64,000 nt of DNA. Source: JACVRX01 sp046726315. Its GTDB lineage: Bacteria; Actinomycetota; Actinomycetes; Jiangellales; Jiangellaceae. Below are positions 42,663 through 52,455 of this stretch, in pieces (position 1 is the first letter of the stretch; each line of letters begins with the position of its first letter). The notes below the pieces were generated by a model. That model saw only the letters and a program-made list of their open reading frames with translations. It was not told the origin of the DNA and did not search any database. The position numbers were made by a program, and so were the translations under genes. The stretch covers positions 1 through 64,000 of the forward strand of contig JBKPAG010000025.1 of assembly GCA_046726315.1 (NCBI GenBank). The letters are read 5' to 3'.

Positions 42663-43769
42663 TCACGCGTTCGCGAGCGCGGTGTCGACGTCGGCGGCCG
42701 CGAGTACCCCGAAGACGCCCCCGCCGTCGTCGACCACGAGGTACTCCGACGCGGGAGTGTCGCGCATCCGGCGCAGCAGCTCCTCGCCGGCGATTCCTAC
42801 CGGGAGAACGAGCCCGGTCTGCAGTGAGCGCGCGACCTGGCCGACGGGAATCCACGGGCGGCGATCCATCGGTGTCGCGAGAACCGACGCCTCGCTCACC
42901 AAACCCGTCGGGCGTCCGTACGAGTCGACGACGACCAGGGCCCGCACCCCCTGGCCCTGGGCCTGGCGCAACGCCTCGGCGAGCGGGACGTCCGGGGCGA
43001 TTGGCGCTGCCCGTCGAGTCAACCGCTCGAGGTCGAGAAGGGGCAGCCGGCTCCGCACGCGCCCCGCGACCAGCGCCTGGGATGCTCCAGTCCACAGCAA
43101 GACGGCCACCAGGGCGGACCAGACGATGCCAATGATCGACGGCTCACCACCGGCCAGGATGAAGGGCAGGAGCAGGACCAGCGCGGCGAGCACCTGACCG
43201 GCCCGAGCAGCCACTACCGTCCCGGTGTTCTCCTTTCCGGTGAGTTGCCAAACAACGGCTCGGAGCATGTGCCCACCATCCAGCGGTAAGGCAGGCAGCA
43301 GATTGAAGACGCCGACGAGCAGGTTGGCCACGGCCAGCTCGAGGAGGAGGAACTCCGCAACCGGCTGGTCCACCGGACGCGCGGCTACATAGGCCAGCCC
43401 AGCGGCCGCGAGCGAGACCACAGGTCCAGCAACGGCAACCACCAGGTCCCGGCCAGGTGTCGGCGAGTCCCGCTCGATCTCGGTGTAACCGCCCAGGAAG
43501 TGCAGTGTGATGCCGCGAACCGGCAGGCCAAAGGCTCGTGCGGTCAGGGCGTGGCTGATCTCGTGGAGCAGGACCGACGCGTACAGGAGCACCGCGAACG
43601 TCAGCGCGATTGGGTAGCTGCCGCGTCCGACGCTGGGCAATTGCCGCTCGACGATAGGCGCAAAGCCGACCGTCATGACCGCTGCGATCAGGAACCAGGT
43701 CGGGCTGACATGCACAGGGATCCCGGCGATCCTGCCGAGGGAAACCTGCCGACCGCCGCCGTTGCTCAC
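42663..43769 (-). CDS. M50 (site-2) intramembrane metalloprotease with CBS domains
   Basis: A membrane zinc protease of 368 aa. The zinc site is HEISH (69-73) in TM3, with the third ligand Asp164 in LLPALPLDGGHML; about six TM segments precede a C-terminal pair of CBS domains (about 245-365: RALVVVDSYGRPTGLVSE and EYLVVDDGGGVFGVLAA). CBS domains suggest regulation by adenine nucleotides. Such proteases cut membrane-bound regulators; the target here is unknown. It is upstream of trmI and divergent from the RecB-like gene. Confidence 0.9.
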   Translation of the reverse strand: MSNGGGRQVSLGRIAGIPVHVSPTWFLIAAVMTVGFAPIVERQLPSVGRGSYPIALTFAVLLYASVLLHEISHALTARAFGLPVRGITLHFLGGYTEIERDSPTPGRDLVVAVAGPVVSLAAAGLAYVAARPVDQPVAEFLLLELAVANLLVGVFNLLPALPLDGGHMLRAVVWQLTGKENTGTVVAARAGQVLAALVLLLPFILAGGEPSIIGIVWSALVAVLLWTGASQALVAGRVRSRLPLLDLERLTRRAAPIAPDVPLAEALRQAQGQGVRALVVVDSYGRPTGLVSEASVLATPMDRRPWIPVGQVARSLQTGLVLPVGIAGEELLRRMRDTPASEYLVVDDGGGVFGVLAAADVDTALANA

Positions 43770-43838
43770 ATGGCCAGGCTAAGCCACCCCCGACGCGTCG
43801 CACCGGGCGTGTCGGCGGGCTGACCTACAGTCGCCACC

Positions 43839-44729
43839 ATGAGCACTGTGGCGGCGGAATCGGAGACACCCTGGTCGGGGCCATCCTTGTCTCCGTCGCG
43901 AGCCGCCGACTTCATGACCTGTCCGCTACTGTTCCGGTTCCGGACGATCGACCGGCTGCCCGAGCCGCCAAGCGCGGCCGCCACTCGGGGAACCCTTGTC
44001 CATGCCGTGCTGGAGCGCCTGTTCGATCTGCCGGCAGCCCAGCGGACCGCACGCCGCGCTCGGGGCATGGTCGGTCCGCAGTGGCAGCAGCTGCTCGAGG
44101 CAGAACCCGAGGTCGCTGGGCTGTTCGCCGGGGACGCCGGCTCGGCGCAGGCCGAGTGGTTGGCCGGTGCCGAAGAACTCGTCGCACGGTATTTCGCACT
44201 CGAGGATCCGAGCTGCCTCGAGCCTGCGGAGCGTGAGCTCTACGTCGAGACCACCCTCGAATCAGGGCTCCAGCTGCGGGGATACGTCGACCGGCTCGAT
44301 CGCGCGATGGTGACTGGCGAGTTACGGGTCGTCGACTACAAGACGGGCACTGCGCCCCCGGCCGGTTTCGAACAGCGGGCGATGTTCCAGATGCGGTTCT
44401 ACGCACTGGTGCTCTGGCGGTTGTACGCCCAGGTGCCCCGGCTTCTGCAGCTGGTCTACCTCGGCAGCGGCGAGATCCTGCGATATGAGCCCGACGAAGC
44501 AGACCTGCTGGCCACCGAGCGCAAGTTGATCGCGTTGTGGCGGGCCATCGAGCGGGCGGCCCGCACCGGTGACTGGCGGCCCAGCCCCGGTCCCATGTGC
44601 GTCTGGTGCGCTCACCAGGAGCTGTGCCCCGCGTTCGGCGGTACGCCGCCGCCATTGCCTGAGTCGCACTCGGTACCGGAGGCGTCGGACGAGGCACCAT
44701 CGCCGCGCACAACACCGGTCGACGTCTGA
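43839..44729 (+). CDS. RecB-family PD-(D/E)XK nuclease with Fe-S cluster cysteines
   Basis: A single-domain nuclease of 296 aa (Rv2119-type). Catalytic residues: His55 in GTLVHAVLE, Asp151 in GYVDRLDR, Asp166 and Lys168 in VVDYKTG. Four cysteines (Cys28 in MTCPLLF; Cys254, Cys257 and Cys263 in MCVWCAHQELCPAF) match the 4Fe-4S arrangement of AddB and Cas4-like nucleases. There is no helicase domain and no CRISPR array in the window, so a general DNA repair role is more likely. It starts 69 bases from the divergent M50 gene. Confidence 0.87.
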   Translation: MSTVAAESETPWSGPSLSPSRAADFMTCPLLFRFRTIDRLPEPPSAAATRGTLVHAVLERLFDLPAAQRTARRARGMVGPQWQQLLEAEPEVAGLFAGDAGSAQAEWLAGAEELVARYFALEDPSCLEPAERELYVETTLESGLQLRGYVDRLDRAMVTGELRVVDYKTGTAPPAGFEQRAMFQMRFYALVLWRLYAQVPRLLQLVYLGSGEILRYEPDEADLLATERKLIALWRAIERAARTGDWRPSPGPMCVWCAHQELCPAFGGTPPPLPESHSVPEASDEAPSPRTTPVDV

Positions 44730-44739
44730 GATCAGCCAC

Positions 44740-45603
44740 CTACAATGCCCGCTCGAAGGCCATGGCGGCCCGGCGCCACCAGTTGGGGTTTGCCCAGGGT
44801 CCGCCTGGACGTTCTTCGGTTACCCCGTCGACCTCGATGTCTGTCTGCTCGTTGAAGAAGCAGACCAGGTCCTGGACCGGTGCTGCGTCACGGCGCGGCT
44901 CCCGGTAGGTCCACACCAGGTTCTCCCGGAGCCCGGCCGCGGTATGAGCCGAGAAGTACGACGCATAGCCCTTGTACGCGCAGACGGTCTGCAGGTCGGT
45001 CGGCTCGAGCTCGACGCGGACGTCCTCACGGGACATGTACCACCGCGCGGGAAGCCCGGTCTCGAAGATCACCACCGGCCGGGTGGTGTCGGCCAGAACC
45101 CCGCCGTCGAGCAGGACCCGGACGTGCCGGGAGCTGGGTACGGCGTCGACTCGGTGGTATGGGTCGCGTGCGTGGGCGAGTGCCTCCATGTCCTCTTCGA
45201 GCCACCGATCCATTGCCCGCCAGTAGAAGGCGACATACGGGCGCAGGTCCGGCATCGGGACATCGTCGGATTGGTAGGTCCACCCTGCCTCCTTCACGCG
45301 GCGGTCTCCGACGACCAGATCGAAGTAGTGCGCCGTCCCCTTGCCCTCGGTGAACTTCGTATGTCCGTTCGGGATCAGCAGCTCGGTACACACGCCGTCG
45401 CGGGGGAAGTAGTACCGAGGCAGCTGGCCGTACTCGAAGAACAACATCGGCCGACCGCAGTCGACCACGACCTCGTCCTCGACGAAGCCCCTGATGCGCC
45501 GTGCCGACGGCTCCAGGTACCGCCAATCCCTACGTGGTAGCTCCAGGCTCGACACCCCCCACGGCTCATGCCCGAACGGTCCGGTCCCCGTGGTGAGCGA
45601 CAT
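44740..45603 (-). CDS. Protein with two DUF427 domains
   Basis: A 287-aa soluble protein made of two tandem DUF427 beta-domains (about 28-135 and 155-265), each with the Arg-Tyr-Tyr/Trp-Tyr box (LPRYYFPRDGV; LPARWYMSREDV) and a Tyr-Lys/Lys-Gly loop. The start is the ATG at 45603 with GAGGAG (45611-45616) in front; the frame opens a little further upstream without that signal. DUF427 proteins are widespread in actinobacteria and have no established activity. It converges on the RecB-like gene with 10 bases between stops. Confidence 0.85.
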   Translation of the reverse strand: MSLTTGTGPFGHEPWGVSSLELPRRDWRYLEPSARRIRGFVEDEVVVDCGRPMLFFEYGQLPRYYFPRDGVCTELLIPNGHTKFTEGKGTAHYFDLVVGDRRVKEAGWTYQSDDVPMPDLRPYVAFYWRAMDRWLEEDMEALAHARDPYHRVDAVPSSRHVRVLLDGGVLADTTRPVVIFETGLPARWYMSREDVRVELEPTDLQTVCAYKGYASYFSAHTAAGLRENLVWTYREPRRDAAPVQDLVCFFNEQTDIEVDGVTEERPGGPWANPNWWRRAAMAFERAL

Positions 45604-45716
45604 CGGCGGTCTCCTCGCGTCGTATCGACGTACAGCGAGAGGGCGCCGTCGTCCATTCCGTTCGGTCACGACAAATCCTTCGCGAAAGGCGGGCGACCTC
45701 CGCTTTAACGCCTGTC

Positions 45717-45983
45717 GTGGAGATCGTTACGATCGCATCTCGGCCCGACCTTGCTCCCCTGATCCACGCATTCCCACAGGTATGGCCTGCGTTCATGTAC
45801 CACGACTGCCGGGGGCCACGTACTCGCCGCTGCGCTGCTGGCCCGAACCCGCGACGACGGCCTTCCGGTCGATCCGTGGCTCCGCGTGCACGTCCGTGCC
45901 GACGGCCAGATCCGCAACATCGCTCCCACTATGGCATGCACGTCGAGCCGAACGTGTGGGTGAATCACCGGCTCGCAGGCTGA
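45717..45983 (+). pseudogene. Remnant of an acetyltransferase-like gene with large deletions
   Basis: Three fragments of one protein are readable in order but in different frames: VEIVTIASRPDLAPLIHAFP plus VWPAFMYHD at the start, TRDDGLPVDPWLRVHVRADG in the middle, and HVEPNVWVNHRLAG at the end. This order matches larger GNAT-like proteins of about 260 residues in actinobacteria; more than half of the coding length, including the acetyl-CoA site, has been lost. The remaining open frame of 88 codons is therefore a fusion of remnants. Confidence 0.75.
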
Positions 45984-46035
45984 CATCGCAGACCCCGTAG
46001 CGTCGGACTGTCACGACGCATACCGAGGAGTCCAC

Positions 46036-46809
46036 GTGACCGTGCCAACCTCTCCCCCGGCGAACACCGACCACTCTGCGGCGCACGCCGTCGGGTTGTG
46101 GAAGGTGTACGGCGAAGGCGACACCCAGGTCGTCGCGTTGAGCGACGTGTCAGTCGCCTTCACCCGCGGTCGCTATACGGCCATCATGGGACCCTCCGGG
46201 TCCGGCAAGTCGACCTTGATGCACTGCATGGCGGCGCTGGACTCGGCGACGGCCGGCCAGGTCTTCCTCGGCGACGCCGAGCTCACGACGCTGAACGACG
46301 GCGAACTCACCCGGCTGCGCCGGGACAAGATCGGTTTCGTGTTCCAGGCATACAACCTGGTACCCACGCTGACGGCGCAAGAGAACATCACACTGCCGCT
46401 CGACATCGCCGGCAAGGCAGTCGAGCAGGAGTGGTTCGACACGGTCATCTCGGCGGTGGGCCTGGGCGACCGGCTTGGACACAAGCCGAACGAGCTTTCC
46501 GGTGGTCAGCAGCAGCGAGTCGCCTGCGCCCGGGCCCTGGCCAGCCGACCGGCCATCGTCTTCGCCGACGAGCCGACAGGTAACCTCGACTCCCGCTCCG
46601 GGGCCGAGGTGCTGGGCTTCCTGGGTCGGTCGGTCAGCGAGTTCGGCCAGACGATCGTCATGGTCACCCATGACCCCAACGCCGCCTCGTACGCGGATCA
46701 CGTCCTCTTCCTCGTCGACGGTCGCATCGTCGACGAGATGCCCGACCCGACCGCAGAGCGCGTGTTGGAGCGGATGAAGGGGCTTGATACCGCAGGCCGT
46801 GCGTCCTGA
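46036..46809 (+). CDS. MacB/LolD-type ABC exporter ATPase
   Basis: A 257-aa nucleotide-binding subunit. Walker A is GPSGSGKST (52-60), the Q-loop follows in FVFQAYNLVPTLTAQEN, the signature is LSGGQQQRVACARAL, Walker B/D-loop is IVFADEPTGNLDS, and the switch His is in MVTHDPNAA. The EPTGNLDS text and short length place it in the LolD/MacB group. It starts with GTG and is followed two bases later by the FtsX-type permease gene. Its permease carries a frameshift, so the pair may be inactive. Confidence 0.9.
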   Translation: MTVPTSPPANTDHSAAHAVGLWKVYGEGDTQVVALSDVSVAFTRGRYTAIMGPSGSGKSTLMHCMAALDSATAGQVFLGDAELTTLNDGELTRLRRDKIGFVFQAYNLVPTLTAQENITLPLDIAGKAVEQEWFDTVISAVGLGDRLGHKPNELSGGQQQRVACARALASRPAIVFADEPTGNLDSRSGAEVLGFLGRSVSEFGQTIVMVTHDPNAASYADHVLFLVDGRIVDEMPDPTAERVLERMKGLDTAGRAS

Positions 46810-46811
46810 GC

Positions 46812-49360
46812 ATGCTGCGCGCCACCGTCAAGAGCCTGTTCGCCCGCAAGCTCCGCCTTGCGATGAGCGCATTTGCCATCGTGCTCGGCGTCGCATTCGT
46901 CGCTGGTTCATATGTCTTCACCGACACCCTCGACCAGACCTTCGACGAGATCTTCGCCGAGACGACCGCGGACATCGTGGTGCGTCCCGAGCAGACCGGC
47001 GCCGGAGCGCTCGAGGTCAGCGGCGGCGACGCCCGCACGGTCCAGCCGGTGGTTCTGGACGATGTCGCAGCGGTCGACGGCGTCGACCGCGTAAACGGGT
47101 TCGTCGAAAGCCAATCCATGTTCGTGGTCGGCGCGGACGGCGACCTTGTCGGCGGGAACGGGCCGCCCGGCATCGGCACCAACTGGTCCGACGCTCCTTC
47201 GCAGGACGGGTCGGTGCCACTGCGGCTCGTGGACGGCCGGGAGCCCCAACGCGCCGGCGAGGTCGTCCTCGACGTCAAGACAGCGGACCGGGCGGGTTAC
47301 CACGTTGGTGACGACGTCACCCTCGTCACTGCAGGTGAACCGCCCCAAGCAAGCGCGACCATGGTCGGCACGGCGGAGTTCGGCGGGGGCGCGAGTCTCG
47401 CGGGCGCAACACTGGCCTTGTTCGACACCCGGACCGCACAGGAGCTCATACTCGGCGGGGAGGACGCCTACACCAGCGTCGCGGTGACCGCGGTTGATGA
47501 CGCCGACATTCCGCAGGTTCGCGACCGGATCGAGCAGGTTCTCCCCGAGGGGGTCGAAGTCAAGACCGGTGCTCAGGTCACCGCCGAGACTGCCGACAGC
47601 CTTGAAGAGGCTCTCGGCTTCTTCAACACGTTCCTGCTGGTGTTCGCCGCCGTCGCGTTGCTCGTCGGCATCTTCCTGATCCTGAACACGTTCTCGATTC
47701 TGGTCGCGCAGCGGACGCAGGAGATGGCGTTGTACCGGGCGCTGGGAGCAAGCCGGCGGCAGGTGACCCGGTCGGTTCTGCTCGAGGCGCTCGCGGTCGG
47801 CGTCGTCGGATCGACGGTGGGTCTCCTGCTCGGCCTTGGGGTCGCGCAACTGCTCAAGCTCGCCTTCGGGTTGTTCGGACTCGATCTCGGCGGGGCCGGC
47901 CTAGTGCTGCGCCCGCGTACCGTCCTCGTCGCGTACGCCGTCGGGATCATCGTCACATTGGTCGCCGCATACGTGCCCGCCCGGCGAGCCGCGAAGGTCG
48001 CACCTGTCGCCGCGATGCGTGACGACGTCGCGCTTCCCCAGTCCTCCCGCAAACGGCATGCCGGCCTCGGTGCCGTGCTCACCGCGGTCGGGGCGGTCGC
48101 CATGGGCGCCGGGCTGTTCTTCGACATCCCCAGGCCGGGTGGGTCATCGGTGCCGGTATCGTCGCCGTCTTCGTCGGCGTGGCACTTCTTGCGCCGGTGA
48201 TCGGCCCGCCCATCGTACGTGTGATCGCCGCCGGCTTCCCGCGGTTCTTCGGTACGGTCGGCCGGCTCGCCCGCGAGAACGCTCAACGCAACCCGCGACG
48301 GACCGCGGCGACCGCGTCCGCGTTGATGATCGGACTGGCCCTTGTCGCCGCGATGGCAATCCTGGGTCAATCGGCCAACAAGAGCATCGACAAGGCACTC
48401 GACGACGGGCTCAACGCCAAGTTCGTCGTCTCCAACGCGGTCGGCCAGCCGTTCTCCCCCACCATCGCCGACCAGATCGCGGAGCTCGACGGCGTCGCGG
48501 ACGTGTCCCGGGTCCGATACACCGGCGCCCGGGTCGGTCGCGATGACGTGTTCGTCGCGGCGTTCGAGCCGGCTGAGTTCACTCAGGCCGTCGATTTCGC
48601 CGTGAGCAACGGGGAGCTCACGCTTGGATCCGGCGACGTGCTGGTGTCGGAGACCTACGCCGAAGAAAACCAGCTGGCCATCGGGGAATCGGTGTCCATG
48701 ACACTGCCGACAACGGAGCTGCCGCTGCAGGTGACTGGCGTCTACCCGCCGGGCCAGCACTTCTTTCAGATGGCAGTCGGCCTGGACCTGCTCGAGACGG
48801 CAGGGATCCGTCCAGCCGACTCGCTCGTGTACGTGATCGCGGAACCTGATACCGACCACACGGCACTTCGACAGGGCATCGACGAGATCACCGAACAGAT
48901 GCCGCTCGTGGCGGTCAAGGACCAGGAGGAGTTCAAGGCGGATCAGCGTTCGCAGGTCAACCAGTTGCTGTACCTGGTGTACGCGTTGCTCGGGTTGGCG
49001 ATCATCATCGCGGTCCTGGGTATCGTCAACACGCTCGCACTTTCGGTGTTCGAACGAACCCGGGAGATCGGATTACTGCGCGCGGTGGGGTTGTCCCGGC
49101 AACAGCTGCGGCGCATGATCCGGTTGGAGTCGATCGCGATTGCCGTGCTGGGAGCCGTCCTCGGCGTCGCCCTCGGGATCGTGTTCGGCATCGCACTCCA
49201 GCGTTCGCAAGCCGGCGAGGGGCTGGAAGTGCTCGCCATCCCGTGGATCCAGTTGGTGGTCTTCGTCCTGCTGGCTGGTGTGGTCGGCGTGTTGGCCGCA
49301 CTGTGGCCCGCCTACCGCGCGGCCCGGCTGGACGTGCTGCGCGCAATCACAACCGAATGA
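46812..49360 (+). pseudogene. FtsX/MacB-type ABC permease broken by a one-base frameshift
   Basis: Two consecutive open frames, 46812-48200 and 48179-49360, together encode one permease of about 850 residues with an N-terminal TM, an extracytoplasmic MacB-PCD domain and an FtsX domain, repeated twice. The first frame ends with random-looking text after LFFDIP; the correct continuation (GWVIGAGIVAVFVGVALLAPV) is read in another frame from about 48138. One missing base near 48132-48135 explains it. The second half keeps a full FtsX domain (LRAVGLSRQQLRRMIRLES). It is a real frameshift or a sequencing error; the rest of the gene shows no decay. Confidence 0.85.
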
Positions 49361-49363
49361 GCC

Positions 49364-50512
49364 TCAGATCGCCGATGGCGGGCCAAGCGTGGTAACACCG
49401 GGCTCACCGGGTACGCGTACGGCGGGTGGCGGCACTTCGTCGACAGCTGCATCGACGACTGCCTCGGCCCGCGGAGCGATCCGGCCGGCTGCGATGTCCT
49501 CGGCCCAGTGACACGCCACCGTGTGCCCCGGTGCCATGTCCCGCAGCACGGGGCGCTCGTCGTCGCACCGCGTGGGTTGCCGATACGGACAGCGGGTGTG
49601 GAAACGGCAGCCGGGCGGCGGGTTTGCTGGCGACGGAAGATCCCCGGGCAGCAGGATTCGCACCCGAGTGTCCTCGATCACCGGGTCAGGGATCGGGACC
49701 GCCGACATCAGCGCCTTGGTGTACGGGTGGAAGGGCTGGGAGTAGAGCGTGTCCGACGGCGCCTGCTCGACGATGGCGCCGAGATACATCACGGCGACGA
49801 CGTCGGCGATGTGGCGCACCACCGCGAGGTCGTGCGCGATCACCACGTAGGTCAGGCCCAGCCGGTCCTGCAGCTCCTCCAGCAGGTTGACCACCTGGGC
49901 CTGGATAGACACATCCAGGGCCGAAACCGGCTCGTCGGCGATGATCAGGTCCGGGTCCAGCGCGATCGCCCGCGCGATGCCGATACGTTGCCGCTGGCCC
50001 CCGGAGAACTCGTGCGGGTACCGCCCTGCTGCCGATGTTGGCAGCCCGACCAGGTCGAGTAGCTCGGGAACAGTCCGGGCTTCCCCCACCTCGATCCCGT
50101 GGGCCCGCCGGGGCTCGGTCAGCACCGACTCGATGCTCTGCCGGGGATCCAGGCTTGCCATCGGATCCTGGAAGATCATCTGCATCCGGCGCCGCATCCG
50201 CCGTAGGTCCTCGCCTTCCAGCGTATGCACGTCGATGCCGTCGAAGCTGACCGTTCCTCCCGTCGGCTCGACCAGCCTGAGCACCGCTCGACCCAAGGTC
50301 GTCTTGCCGCACCCAGACTCCCCGACTAGGCCAATAGTCGCGCCGCGGGGCACCTCAAGGTCGACGCCGTCGACCGCCTTGACCGCGCCGATCTGACGGT
50401 CGAAGACGACGCCTGACTTGATCGGGAAGTGAACCTCCAGGCCACGCACCGAGAGCAGGACGTCGTTCGCTGTCGGGGGATTACCCGCCTGCGAGGCTGC
50501 CGCGGTGGTCAC
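49364..50512 (-). CDS. Oligopeptide/dipeptide ABC importer ATPase (OppF/DppF-like)
   Basis: The second ATPase of a peptide-uptake system (382 aa). Walker A is GESGCGKTT, the signature FSGGQRQRIGIARAI, Walker B LIIADEPVSALD, switch His in VIAHDLAVV. The OppF C-terminal extension is present (HPYTKALMSAVPIPDP, then a CRFHTRCPYRQPTRC motif whose cysteines bind a metal or Fe-S centre in relatives), followed by a Pro/Val-rich tail. The GTG start overlaps the OppD stop by four bases. It is the last gene of the operon and ends three bases from the convergent permease gene. Confidence 0.92.
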   Translation of the reverse strand: MTTAAASQAGNPPTANDVLLSVRGLEVHFPIKSGVVFDRQIGAVKAVDGVDLEVPRGATIGLVGESGCGKTTLGRAVLRLVEPTGGTVSFDGIDVHTLEGEDLRRMRRRMQMIFQDPMASLDPRQSIESVLTEPRRAHGIEVGEARTVPELLDLVGLPTSAAGRYPHEFSGGQRQRIGIARAIALDPDLIIADEPVSALDVSIQAQVVNLLEELQDRLGLTYVVIAHDLAVVRHIADVVAVMYLGAIVEQAPSDTLYSQPFHPYTKALMSAVPIPDPVIEDTRVRILLPGDLPSPANPPPGCRFHTRCPYRQPTRCDDERPVLRDMAPGHTVACHWAEDIAAGRIAPRAEAVVDAAVDEVPPPAVRVPGEPGVTTLGPPSAI

Positions 50513-51519
50513 GCCGGGACCTCCTCATCGACGGTCAGCGGGTTGTAGCAGCGCAGGGACCGGCCCATGGCCTCCTCGAGTGCCGGCGGGGTTTTCGTGC
50601 ACGGGTCGATGCGATTGCCGCACCGAGGTGCGAATGCGCATCCCTGCACCCACGGCCGGACGTCGGTCGGCGACCCGGGTATCGGATGCAACGGGGCGCC
50701 TCGAGGTGCGTCGAGGCGAGGGACAGAGGCGAGCAGCCCGCCGGTGTAGGGATGCCGAGGGTCCGCGAACAGCTCGCGCCGTCCGGCGGATTCCACTACC
50801 CGGCCCGCGTACATGACGTGCACGGCGTCGCACAGGCCGGCGATCACCCCGAGATCGTGGGTGATCATCACCAGGGCTGCGTCCGAGTCGCGCACCAACT
50901 CCTTGAGCAGCTCGAGAATCTGGGCCTGAATCGTCACGTCGAGTGCCGTGGTGGGCTCGTCTGCGATCAACACGCGCGGGCGACAGGCGAGCGCCATGGC
51001 GATCAGAGCCCGCTGGCGCATGCCACCGGAGAGCTGGTGCGGGTATTCCTTGAGCCGCCGGTTCGGGTCCGGAATGCCGACTCGATTCAGCAGGTCGACA
51101 GCCGCGGCCGACGCCGTGTCGCCCTTCATGCCCTGGTGGCGCGTGAGTACCTCCGTGACCTGGATGCCGATCGGCACGACCGGGTTGAGCGACGACATCG
51201 GATCTTGGAAAACCATGGCGATGTCCTGGCCACGGATGTCGCGCATCCGGTCTTTGGGAAGGGTGAGCAGGTCGTCGCCGTCGAACCAGACTTGACCACC
51301 GACCCGTACCCCTCGGTCCGGAAGCAAACCCATGACCGCGAGTGACGTGACGCTTTTGCCGCTCCCTGACTCGCCCACCAGGCCGACGGTCTCGCCGCGG
51401 TCGACCGAGAACGAGACGCCATCGACCGCGCGGACGTCGGGCCGGTCCTTGCGGGTGAACACCACCTCCAGGTCGCGCACGTCCAGCAGGGAACCCTCCT
51501 GCGGCTGCTCGTCACTCAT
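50509..51519 (-). CDS. Oligopeptide/dipeptide ABC importer ATPase (OppD/DppD-like)
   Basis: The first ATPase (336 aa). Walker A GESGSGKSV, Q-loop VFQDPMSSLNPV, signature LSGGMRQRALIAMAL, Walker B LIADEPTTALD and switch His in ITHDLGVI are all normal. The C-terminal part contains HPYTGGLLASVPRLD and the Cys-rich GCAFAPRCGNRIDPC motif of OppD. It overlaps its neighbours on both sides by four bases, so subunit synthesis is probably coupled. Confidence 0.93.
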   Translation of the reverse strand: MSDEQPQEGSLLDVRDLEVVFTRKDRPDVRAVDGVSFSVDRGETVGLVGESGSGKSVTSLAVMGLLPDRGVRVGGQVWFDGDDLLTLPKDRMRDIRGQDIAMVFQDPMSSLNPVVPIGIQVTEVLTRHQGMKGDTASAAAVDLLNRVGIPDPNRRLKEYPHQLSGGMRQRALIAMALACRPRVLIADEPTTALDVTIQAQILELLKELVRDSDAALVMITHDLGVIAGLCDAVHVMYAGRVVESAGRRELFADPRHPYTGGLLASVPRLDAPRGAPLHPIPGSPTDVRPWVQGCAFAPRCGNRIDPCTKTPPALEEAMGRSLRCYNPLTVDEEVPA

Positions 51520-52430
51520 CGCCGGTACTTGGGGTCGAGGGCCTCGCGCAGCCGTTCACCGACCAGAGTGAAGCCCAGGGCGGCGAGCACGATGGCGACG
51601 CCCGGGAAGAATGCCAAGTGCGGGGCGCCGGCGAGGTAGCGCTGGGTCTGGGCAAGCATCCGGCCCCATTCCGGAACCCCCGGGTCGGCGCTGCCCAGGC
51701 CGAGAAAGGACAGACCGGCAGCCTCGATGATCGCCGTGGCCAACGTGAGCGTCGCCTGGACGATGACTGGCGACATCGAGTTCGGCAGCACATGTCCGAG
51801 GACGATCGCGCGCCGGCGCACGCCCAGCGCCGTGGCCGCCAGGACGTAGTCGCTCCCCCGTTGTGACAACATCTGTCCGCGCAACAGCCGGGCAAAGATC
51901 GGCACGTTGATGATCGCGATCGCGATCATCACAGAGAGCAAGCTCGGGCCGAGCATGGCTGCGATGGCGATTGCCATCAGCAAGCCCGGTATCGAGAGCA
52001 TGATGTCGACGAACCGCATGATGATCGTGTCGACCTTGCCGGGAAAGGCTCCCGCGATCACACCGAGAGTCAGCCCACCGATCATGCCAAGCGCCGTCGC
52101 CACCACACCGACCAGCAGTGACTGCCGAGCGCCATAGATGACCCGGCTGTACTCGTCGCGGCCCAGCTCGTCGAGCCCGAACCAGTGCTCGGCGGACGGG
52201 CCCGGAATGGTGGTGGGCGTAACCACGCCGGCACCCGGGTTGTCGCTGGGGCCGTAGGGGGCGATCAGCGGCGCGAAAATCGCGACCAGGATGAAGAATG
52301 CGATCAGCCCGAACCCGAACAGGGCGACCGGGTCGCGGCGCAGCCGACGCCAGGCGTCTCGCCGGAGGCTGCCGCCCTCGTAGCCGACCTGGGCGGCCTC
52401 GGTCGTAGCTTCGACTTCAGCAAGGCTCAT
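51516..52430 (-). CDS. Oligopeptide/dipeptide ABC importer permease (OppC/DppC-like)
   Basis: A 304-aa inner-membrane permease. An N-terminal OppC_N region (WRRLRRDPVALFGFGLIAFFILVA) is followed by five more TM segments and the cytosolic EAA loop (AATALGVRRRAIVLGHVLPNS) that contacts the ATPases. It lies 25 bases after the OppB stop and overlaps oppD by four bases. The periplasmic loop before TM2 contains the HWFGLDELGRDEYSRVIYGA motif typical of OppC. Confidence 0.93.
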   Translation of the reverse strand: MSLAEVEATTEAAQVGYEGGSLRRDAWRRLRRDPVALFGFGLIAFFILVAIFAPLIAPYGPSDNPGAGVVTPTTIPGPSAEHWFGLDELGRDEYSRVIYGARQSLLVGVVATALGMIGGLTLGVIAGAFPGKVDTIIMRFVDIMLSIPGLLMAIAIAAMLGPSLLSVMIAIAIINVPIFARLLRGQMLSQRGSDYVLAATALGVRRRAIVLGHVLPNSMSPVIVQATLTLATAIIEAAGLSFLGLGSADPGVPEWGRMLAQTQRYLAGAPHLAFFPGVAIVLAALGFTLVGERLREALDPKYRR

Positions 52431-52455
52431 CGCGCGCTGGTACCTCCTCCGCTGG

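Noticed and set aside
43839..44729. Cas4-like CRISPR adaptation nuclease
   Set aside because: The four-cysteine PD-(D/E)XK layout is shared with RecB/AddB-like repair nucleases, and there are no cas genes or repeats nearby.
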